A stretch of DNA of 14,237 bases from CAYZXT01 sp964482515 (lineage in GTDB: Bacteria > Elusimicrobiota > Elusimicrobia > FEN-1173). The stretch lies in contig CAYZXT010000052.1 of the NCBI GenBank assembly GCA_964482515.1, positions 1 to 14,237 on the forward strand. The letters are read 5' to 3'. Every line of letters begins with the position of its first letter. The first letter of the stretch is position 1. The position numbers and the translations under genes were made by a program. The notes under the pieces are model-generated. The model did not search any database. It was not told the DNA's origin and saw only the letters and a program-made list of their open reading frames with translations. Of this stretch, positions 1 to 6,944 are shown piece after piece.

Positions 1-884
1 AGGGCGCGGAAGACGGCGAACACGATGGACGAGCCCGCCATATCGTATTTCATGGTCATCATGCCGTCCGCGGTCTTCAAAGACAGACCGCCCGAGTCGA
101 AGGTGATCCCCTTTCCGACGACGGCGATGCGCTTGCGGGCTTTTCCGGAAGGCTTGTAGTGCAGATGGACCAGCACCGGCGGATGGGCGCTGCCGCGATT
201 CACGCCGAGGAGCGCGTTCATCCCCATTCGTTTCAGTTGCGCTTTATTGAAAACGGTCGCGCTGATGCCTTTCCCGGCCAGGGACCTGGCGATCCGGCCG
301 AGGGTTTCCGGGGTTTTGAGGCTGGGAGGCTCGTTGATCAGGTCGCGGGAGAAATTGGCGGCCTGGGCGAAGATTTCCCCACGGCGGATGCCTTCTTCGA
401 CCGACTTCCGGGCGAGGGCGGGGGCGACAATAATAATTTTCGGCGGGAGGGCGGCGGGATCGGCTTTGCTCTTGTGCTTCTGGAAGCGATAACCGCCCAG
501 AATCAGCCCTTCGGCGACGGCCTGGGCTTCTTCCGCATAGGATCCCAGTTCGTTGGGCAGGAGGAAGGCAAGTGCATTCGGCTTGGCTTCCAGGGCCCAG
601 TGGGCGGCCTTGGCGGCCAGGCGGCGCAAAACATGGAGATCTGCCTCTTTTCGGGGTCCGGCGCTGATCAGGAGGAGACGCGAGGCCGATTTGCCCTGGT
701 CTGGGCGGACAAGGAGCCGGGAACCGATCGAACCCTTCAGTCCGTCTTCCTGGGCTTGTGTTAAAATATTTTTAGGGAATCCGGATTGGGCCTGGGCCCA
801 CATGAGGCCGTCGTCTTTCTTAAACACAATGACGACCGCAGGGGATTTTGCATCAAAATTTGAATTGAATAGTATATGATTCAT
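1..884 (-). CDS. pepA: Leucyl aminopeptidase (M17 family), 3' end outside window
   Basis: Cytosolic metallopeptidase that removes N-terminal residues from peptides. The frame is open from ATG at 884 to the window edge: 294 codons plus 2 bases of a protein usually near 500 aa. The N-terminal regulatory-type domain fills roughly residues 1-150 and the catalytic domain has begun. The metal and active-site block is visible: VGKGITFDSGG (K258, D263), K270 and MKYDMAG (D281). The spacing K-5-D-7-K-11-D matches E. coli PepA K270/D275/K282/D293. The NEPP motif (residues 184-187) is also typical. The start lies 6 nt after the TusA-like stop, so the two genes are probably co-transcribed; the Shine-Dalgarno sequence is weak (TAGGT). 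The remaining zinc ligands (the later D and E) lie beyond the edge and cannot be checked. Confidence 0.95.
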   Translation of the reverse strand, partial: MNHILFNSNFDAKSPAVVIVFKKDDGLMWAQAQSGFPKNILTQAQEDGLKGSIGSRLLVRPDQGKSASRLLLISAGPRKEADLHVLRRLAAKAAHWALEAKPNALAFLLPNELGSYAEEAQAVAEGLILGGYRFQKHKSKADPAALPPKIIIVAPALARKSVEEGIRRGEIFAQAANFSRDLINEPPSLKTPETLGRIARSLAGKGISATVFNKAQLKRMGMNALLGVNRGSAHPPVLVHLHYKPSGKARKRIAVVGKGITFDSGGLSLKTADGMMTMKYDMAGSSIVFAVFRA

Positions 885-890
885 AATGGT

Positions 891-1136
891 TTACCTATTT
901 TTCTGCAAGTATATTATGAAGTGTGATTCCGCTTCGATAATGGCCAATATTTGATGGCCCATTTCTCTGCTCCAACCCGGCAAATCGCGTTTCGTGACGG
1001 GATCGTCGGCCCGGATCTCCAATATCTCGCCGGGTTCCATTTCTTCCAGCGCCATGGAAGCCTTAACTGTGGGGATGGGGCACATTGCCCCGCGTGCATC
1101 CAAAGATCGGTCGGGTGAATGTCTGTCAGAAGGCAT
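891..1136 (-). CDS. TusA/SirA-family sulfur carrier protein
   Basis: An 81-aa protein, the usual TusA length. The family signature CPIP (C19, P20, P22) follows LDARGAM. In characterised relatives this cysteine carries a persulfide for tRNA thiolation, molybdenum-cofactor or dissimilatory sulfur transfer. The rest (EEMEPGEILEIRADDP, then a C-terminal FIIYLQK strand) fits the compact alpha/beta fold. I chose ATG at 1136 because the homologous region begins directly after it; the open frame runs another 60 codons upstream to 1316, but that part overlaps dksA and does not look like protein. A weak AGAAAG lies about 8 nt upstream. No TusB/C/D/E, IscS or other sulfur gene is nearby, so the acceptor is unknown. 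It is tightly followed by the aminopeptidase gene. Confidence 0.9.
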   Translation of the reverse strand: MPSDRHSPDRSLDARGAMCPIPTVKASMALEEMEPGEILEIRADDPVTKRDLPGWSREMGHQILAIIEAESHFIIYLQKNR

Positions 1137-1285
1137 ATTATACTTTCTAAAAAGCGGCTTTAACCGGCGGATTCCCGGGCTTAACGGGACGCTGCGGCGG
1201 GCGGAGGGAATCAACGAAAGACGGCCGAGCTGGGCGAATCCAGCCGGCATGTCTGCATAAAGGCCGCGGAGAATCACCCAACAGC

Positions 1286-1681
1286 TTAGCGGGGTCGCTC
1301 GAAGCGGGTTTGGCACGCGACGCAGTAGCGCGCGTGGGGAATGAATTTGAGGCGTTCTTTGGGGATTTTTTTATGGCAGGATTCGCAAAGGCCGTAGTTC
1401 CCCTGCTTGATCTTGCGGAGGGCGGCCTCGATGGCGTCCAGCATTTGGCGTTCGTTGTCGGAAAGTTCAAAAAGCAGCTCCCGTTCTGCGGACTGCGTGG
1501 CGGCGTCGGCCTCGTCTCCCACTTCCTGGTCGGTCAATTCGGTTTCCTGCTTGTGGTGGACGAGCTCCATGATATCGCCCCGCATTTCCGTGAGGCGTTT
1601 TTCATACATTTGCGTGCCGGGCTGTTGTTTGTCGGCGGAAATCGTTTTTTCTGTCTTGGTCTTTTTCTTTTGTGGTGTCAT
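1286..1681 (-). CDS. DksA/TraR-family zinc-finger regulator
   Basis: A 131-aa protein of the DksA/TraR family, whose members bind in the RNA polymerase secondary channel and often act with ppGpp. Visible features are a basic N-terminus (residues 1-20), a predicted helical coiled-coil hairpin (about 25-95), and a C4 zinc finger CESC-x17-CVAC (C99, C102, C120, C123). Near the coiled-coil tip, D56-E-A-D59-A-A61 fits the DxxDxA motif of true DksA, which favours a polymerase-acting protein over a generic C4 protein. The start at 1681 has a good Shine-Dalgarno sequence (AGGAG, 7-nt spacing). It lies 55 nt after the decarboxylase stop, so read-through from that gene is plausible. I leave the symbol empty because several DksA-like paralogues exist in many phyla. 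Confidence 0.9.
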   Translation of the reverse strand: MTPQKKKTKTEKTISADKQQPGTQMYEKRLTEMRGDIMELVHHKQETELTDQEVGDEADAATQSAERELLFELSDNERQMLDAIEAALRKIKQGNYGLCESCHKKIPKERLKFIPHARYCVACQTRFERPR

Positions 1682-1736
1682 GGGAATCTCCTGTGTCCGC
1701 TAAATCGAATACAAATGATAGAAAATTTAAAGGCGG

Positions 1737-3191
1737 TTAGTGCAAGGCGACAACTTTAATTGTCCGCAGCATGTCGCCTTCTTGACCGACGACGCGAATG
1801 TCCTTTTCCGCGAGGTCTCCGAGGTAATCCACGATGGCCTGGGTGATCCGTTCTCCGGGGATCAGGACCGGGATGCCGGGCGGGTAGGGCGTGAGGGTCT
1901 GGGCCGCGATCTGCCCCGCCGCCTTGGCCAAGGGGACGCGCTTCGTTTTGTAGAGGAGCGAGACGTCCCGGGGGACCATCACCATTTCCGTCGAGAGGGA
2001 CGGGATTTGAAGGATCCAGTTCTGCGCCGCGCCGTGGTACTTTTCATCGATCTCCTCCAGCGCGCCCACCAGCCGGTTGACGTCGGACTTGTCCGATCCG
2101 ATGCCCATGATGGCGATCAGGTTGAAAAGGTCCGCCGCGTCCACCTGGACTTTATACTCCTTGGCGAGGATTTCCTCGATCTCATGCCCCGAAAAGCCGG
2201 AACGCGTGACGTTGATCGTCAGCTTGGTGACGTCCAAATCATAACCGCGCCCGTTGATCTCCTTGCGCGTGAAGCAGGTGAAATTCTTCAACTGGTTGAT
2301 CCGTTTGCGGCCGTATTCCCCCCAACGCATGACCTTGTCCAACATTTTTTCGCCGTGCAGCACGGCCTGCTGGCGCGCCAAGTCCAGGCTGGCCAGCGTC
2401 AGGTAGTTCGGGCTGGTGGTCTGAAGCAGAGATACCATCCTCTTCAGGCGGGTCACGTCCACCAAATCCGACTGGAAGTGGATCACCGACCCCTGGGAGA
2501 GGGCCGACAGGATCTTATGCGTGGATTGCACGCAGAGGTCGGCGCCGGCTTCCACGGCGGAAACAGGGAGATCCTTGTGGAACTTGAGGTGCGGCCCGTG
2601 GGCCTCGTCCACGAGCAGGGCTTTACCACGCTCATGGCATATCTCGGCGATCTGCACCAAGTCCGTGGTGATGCCGTTGTACGTCGGGCTTGTCACGAAG
2701 ACGGCCTTCGCTTCCGGATAACGGTCGAGCGCTTCCCTGATTTGATCTGGGCTCGAGTCGAACAAAATGTCGAGGTTTTGATCGACCTTGGGTTGGATCC
2801 AGATCGGCCAGACGCCGGCGAGGATGATGCCCGACATGGCGGACTTGTGGGCGTTGCGGGAGACGATCACGGAGTCGCCGGGGTTGCAGGCGGTCATCAG
2901 CATGATCATATTTCCCACCGACGAGCCGTTCACCAGGAAAAACGAATGCTCCACGCCGTAAGCCTGGGCCATGAGCTGCTGCGCCTTTTTGATGGGCCCC
3001 ACGGGGTCGTGGAGGGAATCGACCTCCGGGAACACCGTCAGGTCCATGGTATACATGTTGTTGCCCGTGAAGTCGCGCAGGCGCTTGTCGATGCCGCGGC
3101 CGTTCTTATGGCCGGGGGTGTGAAATGAGACCACCTTGTTTTTGGAGTGGGTGAGGAGGGTTTCAAAGATCGGGGCTTGGTCCTGGCGCAT
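1737..3191 (-). CDS. speA: PLP-dependent arginine/lysine/ornithine decarboxylase (SpeA-like)
   Basis: A 484-aa fold-type I PLP decarboxylase, close in length and architecture to Bacillus SpeA, which makes agmatine for polyamine synthesis. Visible features: FHTPGHKNGRG (about 23-33), typical of the family start; VNGSSVGNM (87-95), the cofactor phosphate loop; DEAHG (195-199), with D195 expected to contact the pyridine nitrogen; STHK (223-226), with K226 the predicted Schiff-base lysine; and the C-terminal YPPGIPVLIPGE segment. It lacks the N-terminal response-regulator-like wing of the large inducible enterobacterial enzymes. Substrate cannot be fixed from sequence; arginine is the best guess from similarity to SpeA. 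Its own promoter lies just upstream. A GGAG lies 14 nt before the ATG, a long spacing. No speB or speE is in the window. Confidence 0.9.
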   Translation of the reverse strand: MRQDQAPIFETLLTHSKNKVVSFHTPGHKNGRGIDKRLRDFTGNNMYTMDLTVFPEVDSLHDPVGPIKKAQQLMAQAYGVEHSFFLVNGSSVGNMIMLMTACNPGDSVIVSRNAHKSAMSGIILAGVWPIWIQPKVDQNLDILFDSSPDQIREALDRYPEAKAVFVTSPTYNGITTDLVQIAEICHERGKALLVDEAHGPHLKFHKDLPVSAVEAGADLCVQSTHKILSALSQGSVIHFQSDLVDVTRLKRMVSLLQTTSPNYLTLASLDLARQQAVLHGEKMLDKVMRWGEYGRKRINQLKNFTCFTRKEINGRGYDLDVTKLTINVTRSGFSGHEIEEILAKEYKVQVDAADLFNLIAIMGIGSDKSDVNRLVGALEEIDEKYHGAAQNWILQIPSLSTEMVMVPRDVSLLYKTKRVPLAKAAGQIAAQTLTPYPPGIPVLIPGERITQAIVDYLGDLAEKDIRVVGQEGDMLRTIKVVALH

Positions 3192-3254
3192 TGAAATTGT
3201 TTGATCTCCGTTGGGTTTGGCGAGTTACACCGCCGAATGGTTTATCAGCGACAT

Positions 3255-3283
3255 ATTAAAAAGCATTTGCCCCGGGGTGTCAA
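3255..3283 (-). promoter_or_regulatory. Sigma70-like promoter of the decarboxylase gene
   Basis: On the minus strand a perfect -35 TTGACA (3283-3278) is followed by a 17-nt spacer and a -10 TTTAAT (3260-3255, 5 of 6 matches). Predicted transcription start is near 3248, giving a leader of about 57 nt to the ATG at 3191. The spacer contains one of two CCCCGGGG palindromes, so the element is a natural target for a regulator. No expression evidence is available. Confidence 0.55.
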
Positions 3284-3298
3284 GGATTTTCCCCGGGG
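3270..3298. repeat. Paired CCCCGGGG palindromes flanking the -35 element
   Basis: Two perfect 8-bp palindromes CCCCGGGG occupy 3270-3277 and 3291-3298, with centres 21 bp apart, about two helical turns. The -35 hexamer lies between them. As RNA from the minus strand the two copies can also pair with each other as an 8-bp all-GC stem with a 13-nt loop, starting 15 nt after the PHP-gene stop; a TTTTT run follows 7 nt later. This could be an operator pair, an imperfect terminator for the upstream genes, or both. Confidence 0.5.
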
Positions 3299-3312
3299 TT
3301 TCCGTCGGCGGT

Positions 3313-4185
3313 TTAAAAGATGGTTTGGTTTTGGGCGTCCAGTTCCAGTTTCTTCTGGCGGAGAGTTTGCAGGATCTCTTCCGATAGATGGACTTCCCCC
3401 AGCTGGCCTCGTTTGGATCCGTCGAAAGCGTGGAAGTCGGATCCGCCGGTGACCAGCAGGTTCAGGTCTTTGGCCAGCTTGACGAACTCGCGGATTTGGG
3501 TCGGCGTGTGCTGGGAATGATAGGCTTCGATGCCGTTGAGTCCGGCTTTGATCAGCGCTTCCCATCCTTGCCGCTGGCGCGGGGCGCCGAAAGTGGGATG
3601 GGCCAGGACGGCGAGTCCGCCGACGCGGCGGATCATCTTGATGCATTCGGCCGGCGACGGCATGGGTTTCGGCACGTAGGCGGGTTTGCCGTCCTTAAGG
3701 AAGCGGTTGAACGCCTCCTGGACGGTGCCCACGTAACGCGCCTTGACCAGCGCCCGGGCGATGTGCGGGCGGCCGAAGGACTTCCCTTCCGCGAATTCCT
3801 GTATGTCGGCGCTGTCGATCGGCATGCCCAACTCGGAAAGCTTCGCGAGGATTTTTTTCCCTCTCCCCAGCCTTTCCTGCCGGAACAGCGTCAAAAGTTT
3901 TTGAAAATGAACGTCCTCAAAGCGTAGGAAATAGCCGAGGATGTGCAGTTCCGATTCCTGTCCCGTCGGGCTGGAAACCGAGGAGGAAAGCTCGATACCC
4001 GCGATGACCTCGAGCCCGAGGCGTTTGCCCTCCGCGACGGCCTCCGGGACGCCGTCAGTGGTGTCGTGGTCCGTCAGCGCGATGATGTCCAGCCGCGCGG
4101 CCTTGGCGGCGCGGACCAGCTCTGAGGGCGTGAGGGTCCCGTCTGAAAAGGTGCTGTGCGTGTGAAGGTCGCAGGTTATCGTCAT
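3313..4185 (-). CDS. PHP-domain phosphoesterase (YciV/TrpH, RNase AM-like)
   Basis: A 290-aa protein of the PHP family of metal-dependent phosphoesterases. Characterised relatives act as 3',5'-nucleotide bisphosphate phosphatases and 5'-3' exoribonucleases (RNase AM). The metal-binding motifs are all visible: DLHTHSTFSDGT (H8, H10, D15), LTDHDT (D39, H40), GIE (E65), H81, GRPH (H141), AHP (H196), H223, and SDFH (D250, H252). Length fits the stand-alone YciV type, with an insertion domain at about 95-170, and not DNA polymerase X or histidinol phosphatase. The ATG at 4185 is fixed by the catalytic motif starting at residue 6, but no Shine-Dalgarno sequence is obvious. It follows the barrel gene by 48 nt and may be co-transcribed with it. 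The exact substrate is not determined. Confidence 0.9.
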   Translation of the reverse strand: MTITCDLHTHSTFSDGTLTPSELVRAAKAARLDIIALTDHDTTDGVPEAVAEGKRLGLEVIAGIELSSSVSSPTGQESELHILGYFLRFEDVHFQKLLTLFRQERLGRGKKILAKLSELGMPIDSADIQEFAEGKSFGRPHIARALVKARYVGTVQEAFNRFLKDGKPAYVPKPMPSPAECIKMIRRVGGLAVLAHPTFGAPRQRQGWEALIKAGLNGIEAYHSQHTPTQIREFVKLAKDLNLLVTGGSDFHAFDGSKRGQLGEVHLSEEILQTLRQKKLELDAQNQTIF

Positions 4186-4233
4186 GAGGGAAAGCGAAGC
4201 GTCCCGCGCGAGGTCAGCGGGGATTGGAGGAGC

Positions 4234-5013
4234 CTAATATTTTGCGCCCACCATGAGGCCGACGTCGTAAGCGTCGTCAGAGAGGCCGATCAGGAAGCTT
4301 CCAAGAAATTGGAGAGGCATCTTCGCCGGGTGCCAGAGGGCGCCGGGAGCGAGATAAACCTCCTGGCGCGTCTCATGGAAGCGGACGCCGTTGATCTTGT
4401 CCTTGCCGTGGTTGAACCCCCGCAGGTCCAGGGTCAGCGACAATTCCGGTTCCAGTTCATACTGAGCTCCCAAAATGTAGGAAAAGACGGTCCCAAACTT
4501 CGTGTCCCCCCCTTCGGTGAAAAACTTAAGGCCCAAATGCGCGTATCCCGTCACGGCTTGCACAGGAACCTGCATGCCCCAGCCGAGCAGCGCTCCGACG
4601 CCGCCCGCGCCGATGCCGTTGTCCGGATTCCCGGTGGGAAGAGAAATTCCCCCTTCGCCGATCAGCTGCATGTCTCCGGGCGACATCGCCGTCGGGAATT
4701 TGTATTGGGCCGCGACGGTCAGGTCGTTGAATCCCGAATGGCCGTTGCCGTTGTTCAGGCCGCCGCTGGTGGACACGTACCCCAGCGTCCCGCCCACTTC
4801 CCAGTCCTGGTCGAGGGAGCGGCTCAGAAAATAATCGGCTTGAAAAAGATCCGACTTGGCGGAACCCCATCGAAGATCGGCTCCGTGGGTCCATTCTTTG
4901 ACCGGGATGGAGAAATCAACACCCGGCGCCCATGGCTCGAGGAGGTTGATCCGTGCGTGAAGCGGAGAGAAGGAGATGGCGAGAACGGCGAACAGCGCAA
5001 GAAATTTTTTCAT
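4234..5013 (-). CDS. Predicted outer-membrane beta-barrel, Phenol_MetA_deg-like
   Basis: A 259-aa exported protein. It has a clear signal peptide (basic MKK, hydrophobic core, probable cleavage after SPLHA at residue 20), alternating polar/aromatic strands throughout, and a terminal aromatic residue (AKY at the end), the usual signal for BAM-assembled barrels. The pattern FNDLTVAAQYKFP (about 95-107) followed by GEGGISLPTGN resembles the MetA-pathway-of-phenol-degradation transporter-like family, a name that says little about function. It is far too short for a TonB-dependent receptor and has no visible plug domain. It starts 72 nt after the OmpA-like gene, so it may be the last envelope gene of that operon. 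Only a weak GGA lies upstream of the ATG. Barrel confidence is good; the family is tentative. Confidence 0.7.
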   Translation of the reverse strand: MKKFLALFAVLAISFSPLHARINLLEPWAPGVDFSIPVKEWTHGADLRWGSAKSDLFQADYFLSRSLDQDWEVGGTLGYVSTSGGLNNGNGHSGFNDLTVAAQYKFPTAMSPGDMQLIGEGGISLPTGNPDNGIGAGGVGALLGWGMQVPVQAVTGYAHLGLKFFTEGGDTKFGTVFSYILGAQYELEPELSLTLDLRGFNHGKDKINGVRFHETRQEVYLAPGALWHPAKMPLQFLGSFLIGLSDDAYDVGLMVGAKY

Positions 5014-5085
5014 GTGTCCAATGTACTACATTTAAAACGGCATTTCAAACGTACCGGTTTTGGCGAAAAAACGATCGAAGCGGGG

Positions 5086-5913
5086 TTATTTCGAGGGAAT
5101 GTTATCGGCGGACGCCAGGATGTTTTCCCTGTCCGGACGATAGGTGCTGTAGAGAAGATAGGAGAAGAGCGTGACGCATCGCCGGTTGCTCAGCTCGGGC
5201 ATGGCGTTCTGAATCTGAGCGCTGGGGAGGTCCACGGCTTTGAAGACCACCTTGCGCTGCGGCATGGCTTTGATGCGCGCGATGACGTGGTTGAGGACCG
5301 GGAACGCCTCATCGCGCAACACTTCGGAGTAGGGAAGGAAAAGACGGTTCATGTAGAAAGTGGCCTCGATCTCGCCGCCGCTTTCACTCAGCTCGACGAT
5401 GTTGCCGATGCCCAGGTTGCGGCGGCGCAGTTCCTCCGAAACGTTGTCCCGCTGCATCATGATATCGGTGGCCTCGGTCGGCTGGGCAGGAGCACTGGCG
5501 AGGACAGAAGGAAGGTCCATGGCGATAGGCGCAGTGGAGATGTCGTCTTCGTAATCGTAGGCGTTGGCCGTGGTGGTGGATTTGAGCTCCAGCCCCATCT
5601 CCTGGATCTGTTTTTCCACGGCGACCTGCTTTTCCACGGTTTCTGAAGCGGGAGTGCCGAGTTTTTGTTCCACGATTTTCTGGCTGCAAAGCATCATGTA
5701 TTCCCGTGCCATGGATTGGTCGGGGTCCATCTCAAGGACCTTGATGAACTGCTTCATCGCCTTGTCATAGTTGCCCCGCTCGTAAAACTTCATGGCGTCG
5801 CGCAAAAGCCTGTTGACGTCCGCGGCCCAGGCGGGCGAGCTTCCCGCGGCGAGCCAGAACCCGAAAGCGGCGAAGAGTACCAACAAAAGGTTCAACCGGC
5901 GTAGTTTCTTCAT
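5086..5913 (-). CDS. Exported TPR protein with divergent OmpA-like C-terminal domain
   Basis: A 275-aa exported protein. The signal peptide covers residues 1-30 (cleavage after PAWA). A TPR-like pair of helices follows at about 34-66 (FYERGNYDKAMKQFIKVLEMDP), then a polar linker (about 90-160). The C-terminal region (about 185-255) looks like an OmpA/Pal peptidoglycan-binding domain: FLPYSEVLRDEAFPVL, a strand, D228, then LSNRRCVTLFSYLL, which aligns with the LSxxRAxxVxxYL helix. D228 and R244 or R245 may stand for the diaminopimelate-binding Asp and Arg, but the usual TD..G..N context is missing, so binding is unproven. Its start overlaps the previous gene by 4 nt (ATGA) and a GGAG lies 5 nt upstream. 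Its position, last in a tolQRAB-pal-like order, suggests a Pal or CpoB role; that is inference. Confidence 0.75.
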   Translation of the reverse strand: MKKLRRLNLLLVLFAAFGFWLAAGSSPAWAADVNRLLRDAMKFYERGNYDKAMKQFIKVLEMDPDQSMAREYMMLCSQKIVEQKLGTPASETVEKQVAVEKQIQEMGLELKSTTTANAYDYEDDISTAPIAMDLPSVLASAPAQPTEATDIMMQRDNVSEELRRRNLGIGNIVELSESGGEIEATFYMNRLFLPYSEVLRDEAFPVLNHVIARIKAMPQRKVVFKAVDLPSAQIQNAMPELSNRRCVTLFSYLLYSTYRPDRENILASADNIPSK

Positions 5914-6944
5914 GGTTTCTCCAGCATCATGACCGTCGTAATGTTTCCTCTGTCCGTGGGCGGCATGGTGAGCAACGTTAGGTCGTCCCCGCTGATCATG
6001 AGCTTGTCCTGCAGCAGGTTCTTCCAGCGGTCGAGGCGCTTCTTCGCCAAGGCGTTGGAGGACGGTGATTCGTAGACGATGATCCGCACGGGAGTCCCCA
6101 CCCGTAGCCGCATGGCGTCCAGCGCGGCCTGCAGGGTCAGTTCCATGTCCGGCGAGAAGTCCGAGACGCCGCGTTCGTACAAACGGTCGTTGCTGAATTC
6201 TATGTGCATGAGGCCGTCCTGAATGTAGGTCATGGCGCTCAGCTGGATGGCATCCCCATAGAACTGCTGGATTTTATCGTTGGGCTGACGGATGAGGATT
6301 TTCGGGTTGTAGGACGGGCCGACTTTCACGATCATGGCGCTGTTGTCGAAGCCGTCCCATTCCAAAAGCTTGGTCGGCCACTCCAGGCCCTGGACGCTGT
6401 GGACGACGTGGTTGTTTTGGTCGAGGATCTGATATTCCCAGGTGGCGCTTTTGCCGGAGGGCGCGTTGGTTGGGAAAAGGTTCGCGAGCGCGGCGGGCAT
6501 TTCCGTCCGGAAGAAGGGCGGCATGGCCAGCTTCACCATGGACGGTGAAACGGTTTGGCGCGAATCAAGCTCGATCAACTTGACCTGCTGTTCGGCAGTC
6601 ATGTGCTGCACCTGTTCCGCGAGTATCCGTTCCGTTTGTCCCTCTCGCGCCAGGGTCGTAATTTCGGGGAAAGGAACGTCCAGAGACGGCGGCTGCTTGA
6701 CGATGGGGACTTCGTCCTTGGCTTCGCCCGTGACGGTCACGTCCAGGTCGTCCGCTTTTGCCGTGCCGGTGGAGGCGGCGAAAGCCGCGGCCGCGTCTCC
6801 ACGGGGCGCCGGGGCGGTCTGCTGATCCTGCTCTTCCGCCGGGGTGGCGGTCTGCGGCTCTTCGGCCCTCGCGGCGGGAAGCGCCATCAGGACGATGAAG
6901 GCGAAAATGGGAAGTGACAAAAGGGTTCGCTTTATCATAATCAT
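5910..6944 (-). CDS. Exported protein with FlgD-like Ig segment and divergent OmpA-like C-terminus
   Basis: A 344-aa exported protein I cannot assign to a named family. The signal peptide ends near ARA (residue 27), followed by an Ala/Glu/Gln-rich linker (28-90). Residues about 166-205 (SATWEYQILDQNNHVV then LEWDGFDNS) match the look of FlgD-like Ig domains, where a W..x.I.D strand pair precedes a WDG.D turn. The last part (about 250-344) has the helix-strand order of an OmpA-like domain but lacks its key motif. ATG at 6944 overlaps the tonB-like stop by 4 nt; a second in-frame ATG at 6938 has better spacing from GGTGAG and may be the real start. It sits where tolB would be in a Tol operon but shows no beta-propeller repeats. 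Confidence 0.7.
   Translation of the reverse strand: MIMIKRTLLSLPIFAFIVLMALPAARAEEPQTATPAEEQDQQTAPAPRGDAAAAFAASTGTAKADDLDVTVTGEAKDEVPIVKQPPSLDVPFPEITTLAREGQTERILAEQVQHMTAEQQVKLIELDSRQTVSPSMVKLAMPPFFRTEMPAALANLFPTNAPSGKSATWEYQILDQNNHVVHSVQGLEWPTKLLEWDGFDNSAMIVKVGPSYNPKILIRQPNDKIQQFYGDAIQLSAMTYIQDGLMHIEFSNDRLYERGVSDFSPDMELTLQAALDAMRLRVGTPVRIIVYESPSSNALAKKRLDRWKNLLQDKLMISGDDLTLLTMPPTDRGNITTVMMLEKP

Noticed and set aside
1137..1156. TATAAT just before the TusA-like ATG as a -10 box, and the TTTTT run before it as a terminator
   Set aside because: The TATAAT touches the ATG, so transcription would start inside the gene, and there is no convincing -35. The preceding inverted repeats are too short and irregular for a confident terminator.
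1137..1316. An upstream extension of the TusA-like frame by 60 codons, partly inside dksA
   Set aside because: TusA homology begins at the ATG at 1136; the extension is Arg/Pro-rich without a recognisable fold and overlaps the conserved zinc-finger end of dksA. The 149-nt gap 1137-1285 otherwise shows only small inverted repeats (TCCCG/CGGGA at about 1170-1186).
4234..5013. The barrel as the TonB-dependent receptor partner of the TonB-like protein
   Set aside because: At 259 aa it is less than half the size of such receptors and has no plug domain or TonB box that I can see.
5014..5085. A promoter (TTGAAA, 17 nt, TACATT) in front of the barrel gene
   Set aside because: The -10 has only 4 of 6 matches and the predicted start would fall at the ATG itself, needing a leaderless transcript. 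It remains possible but weak.
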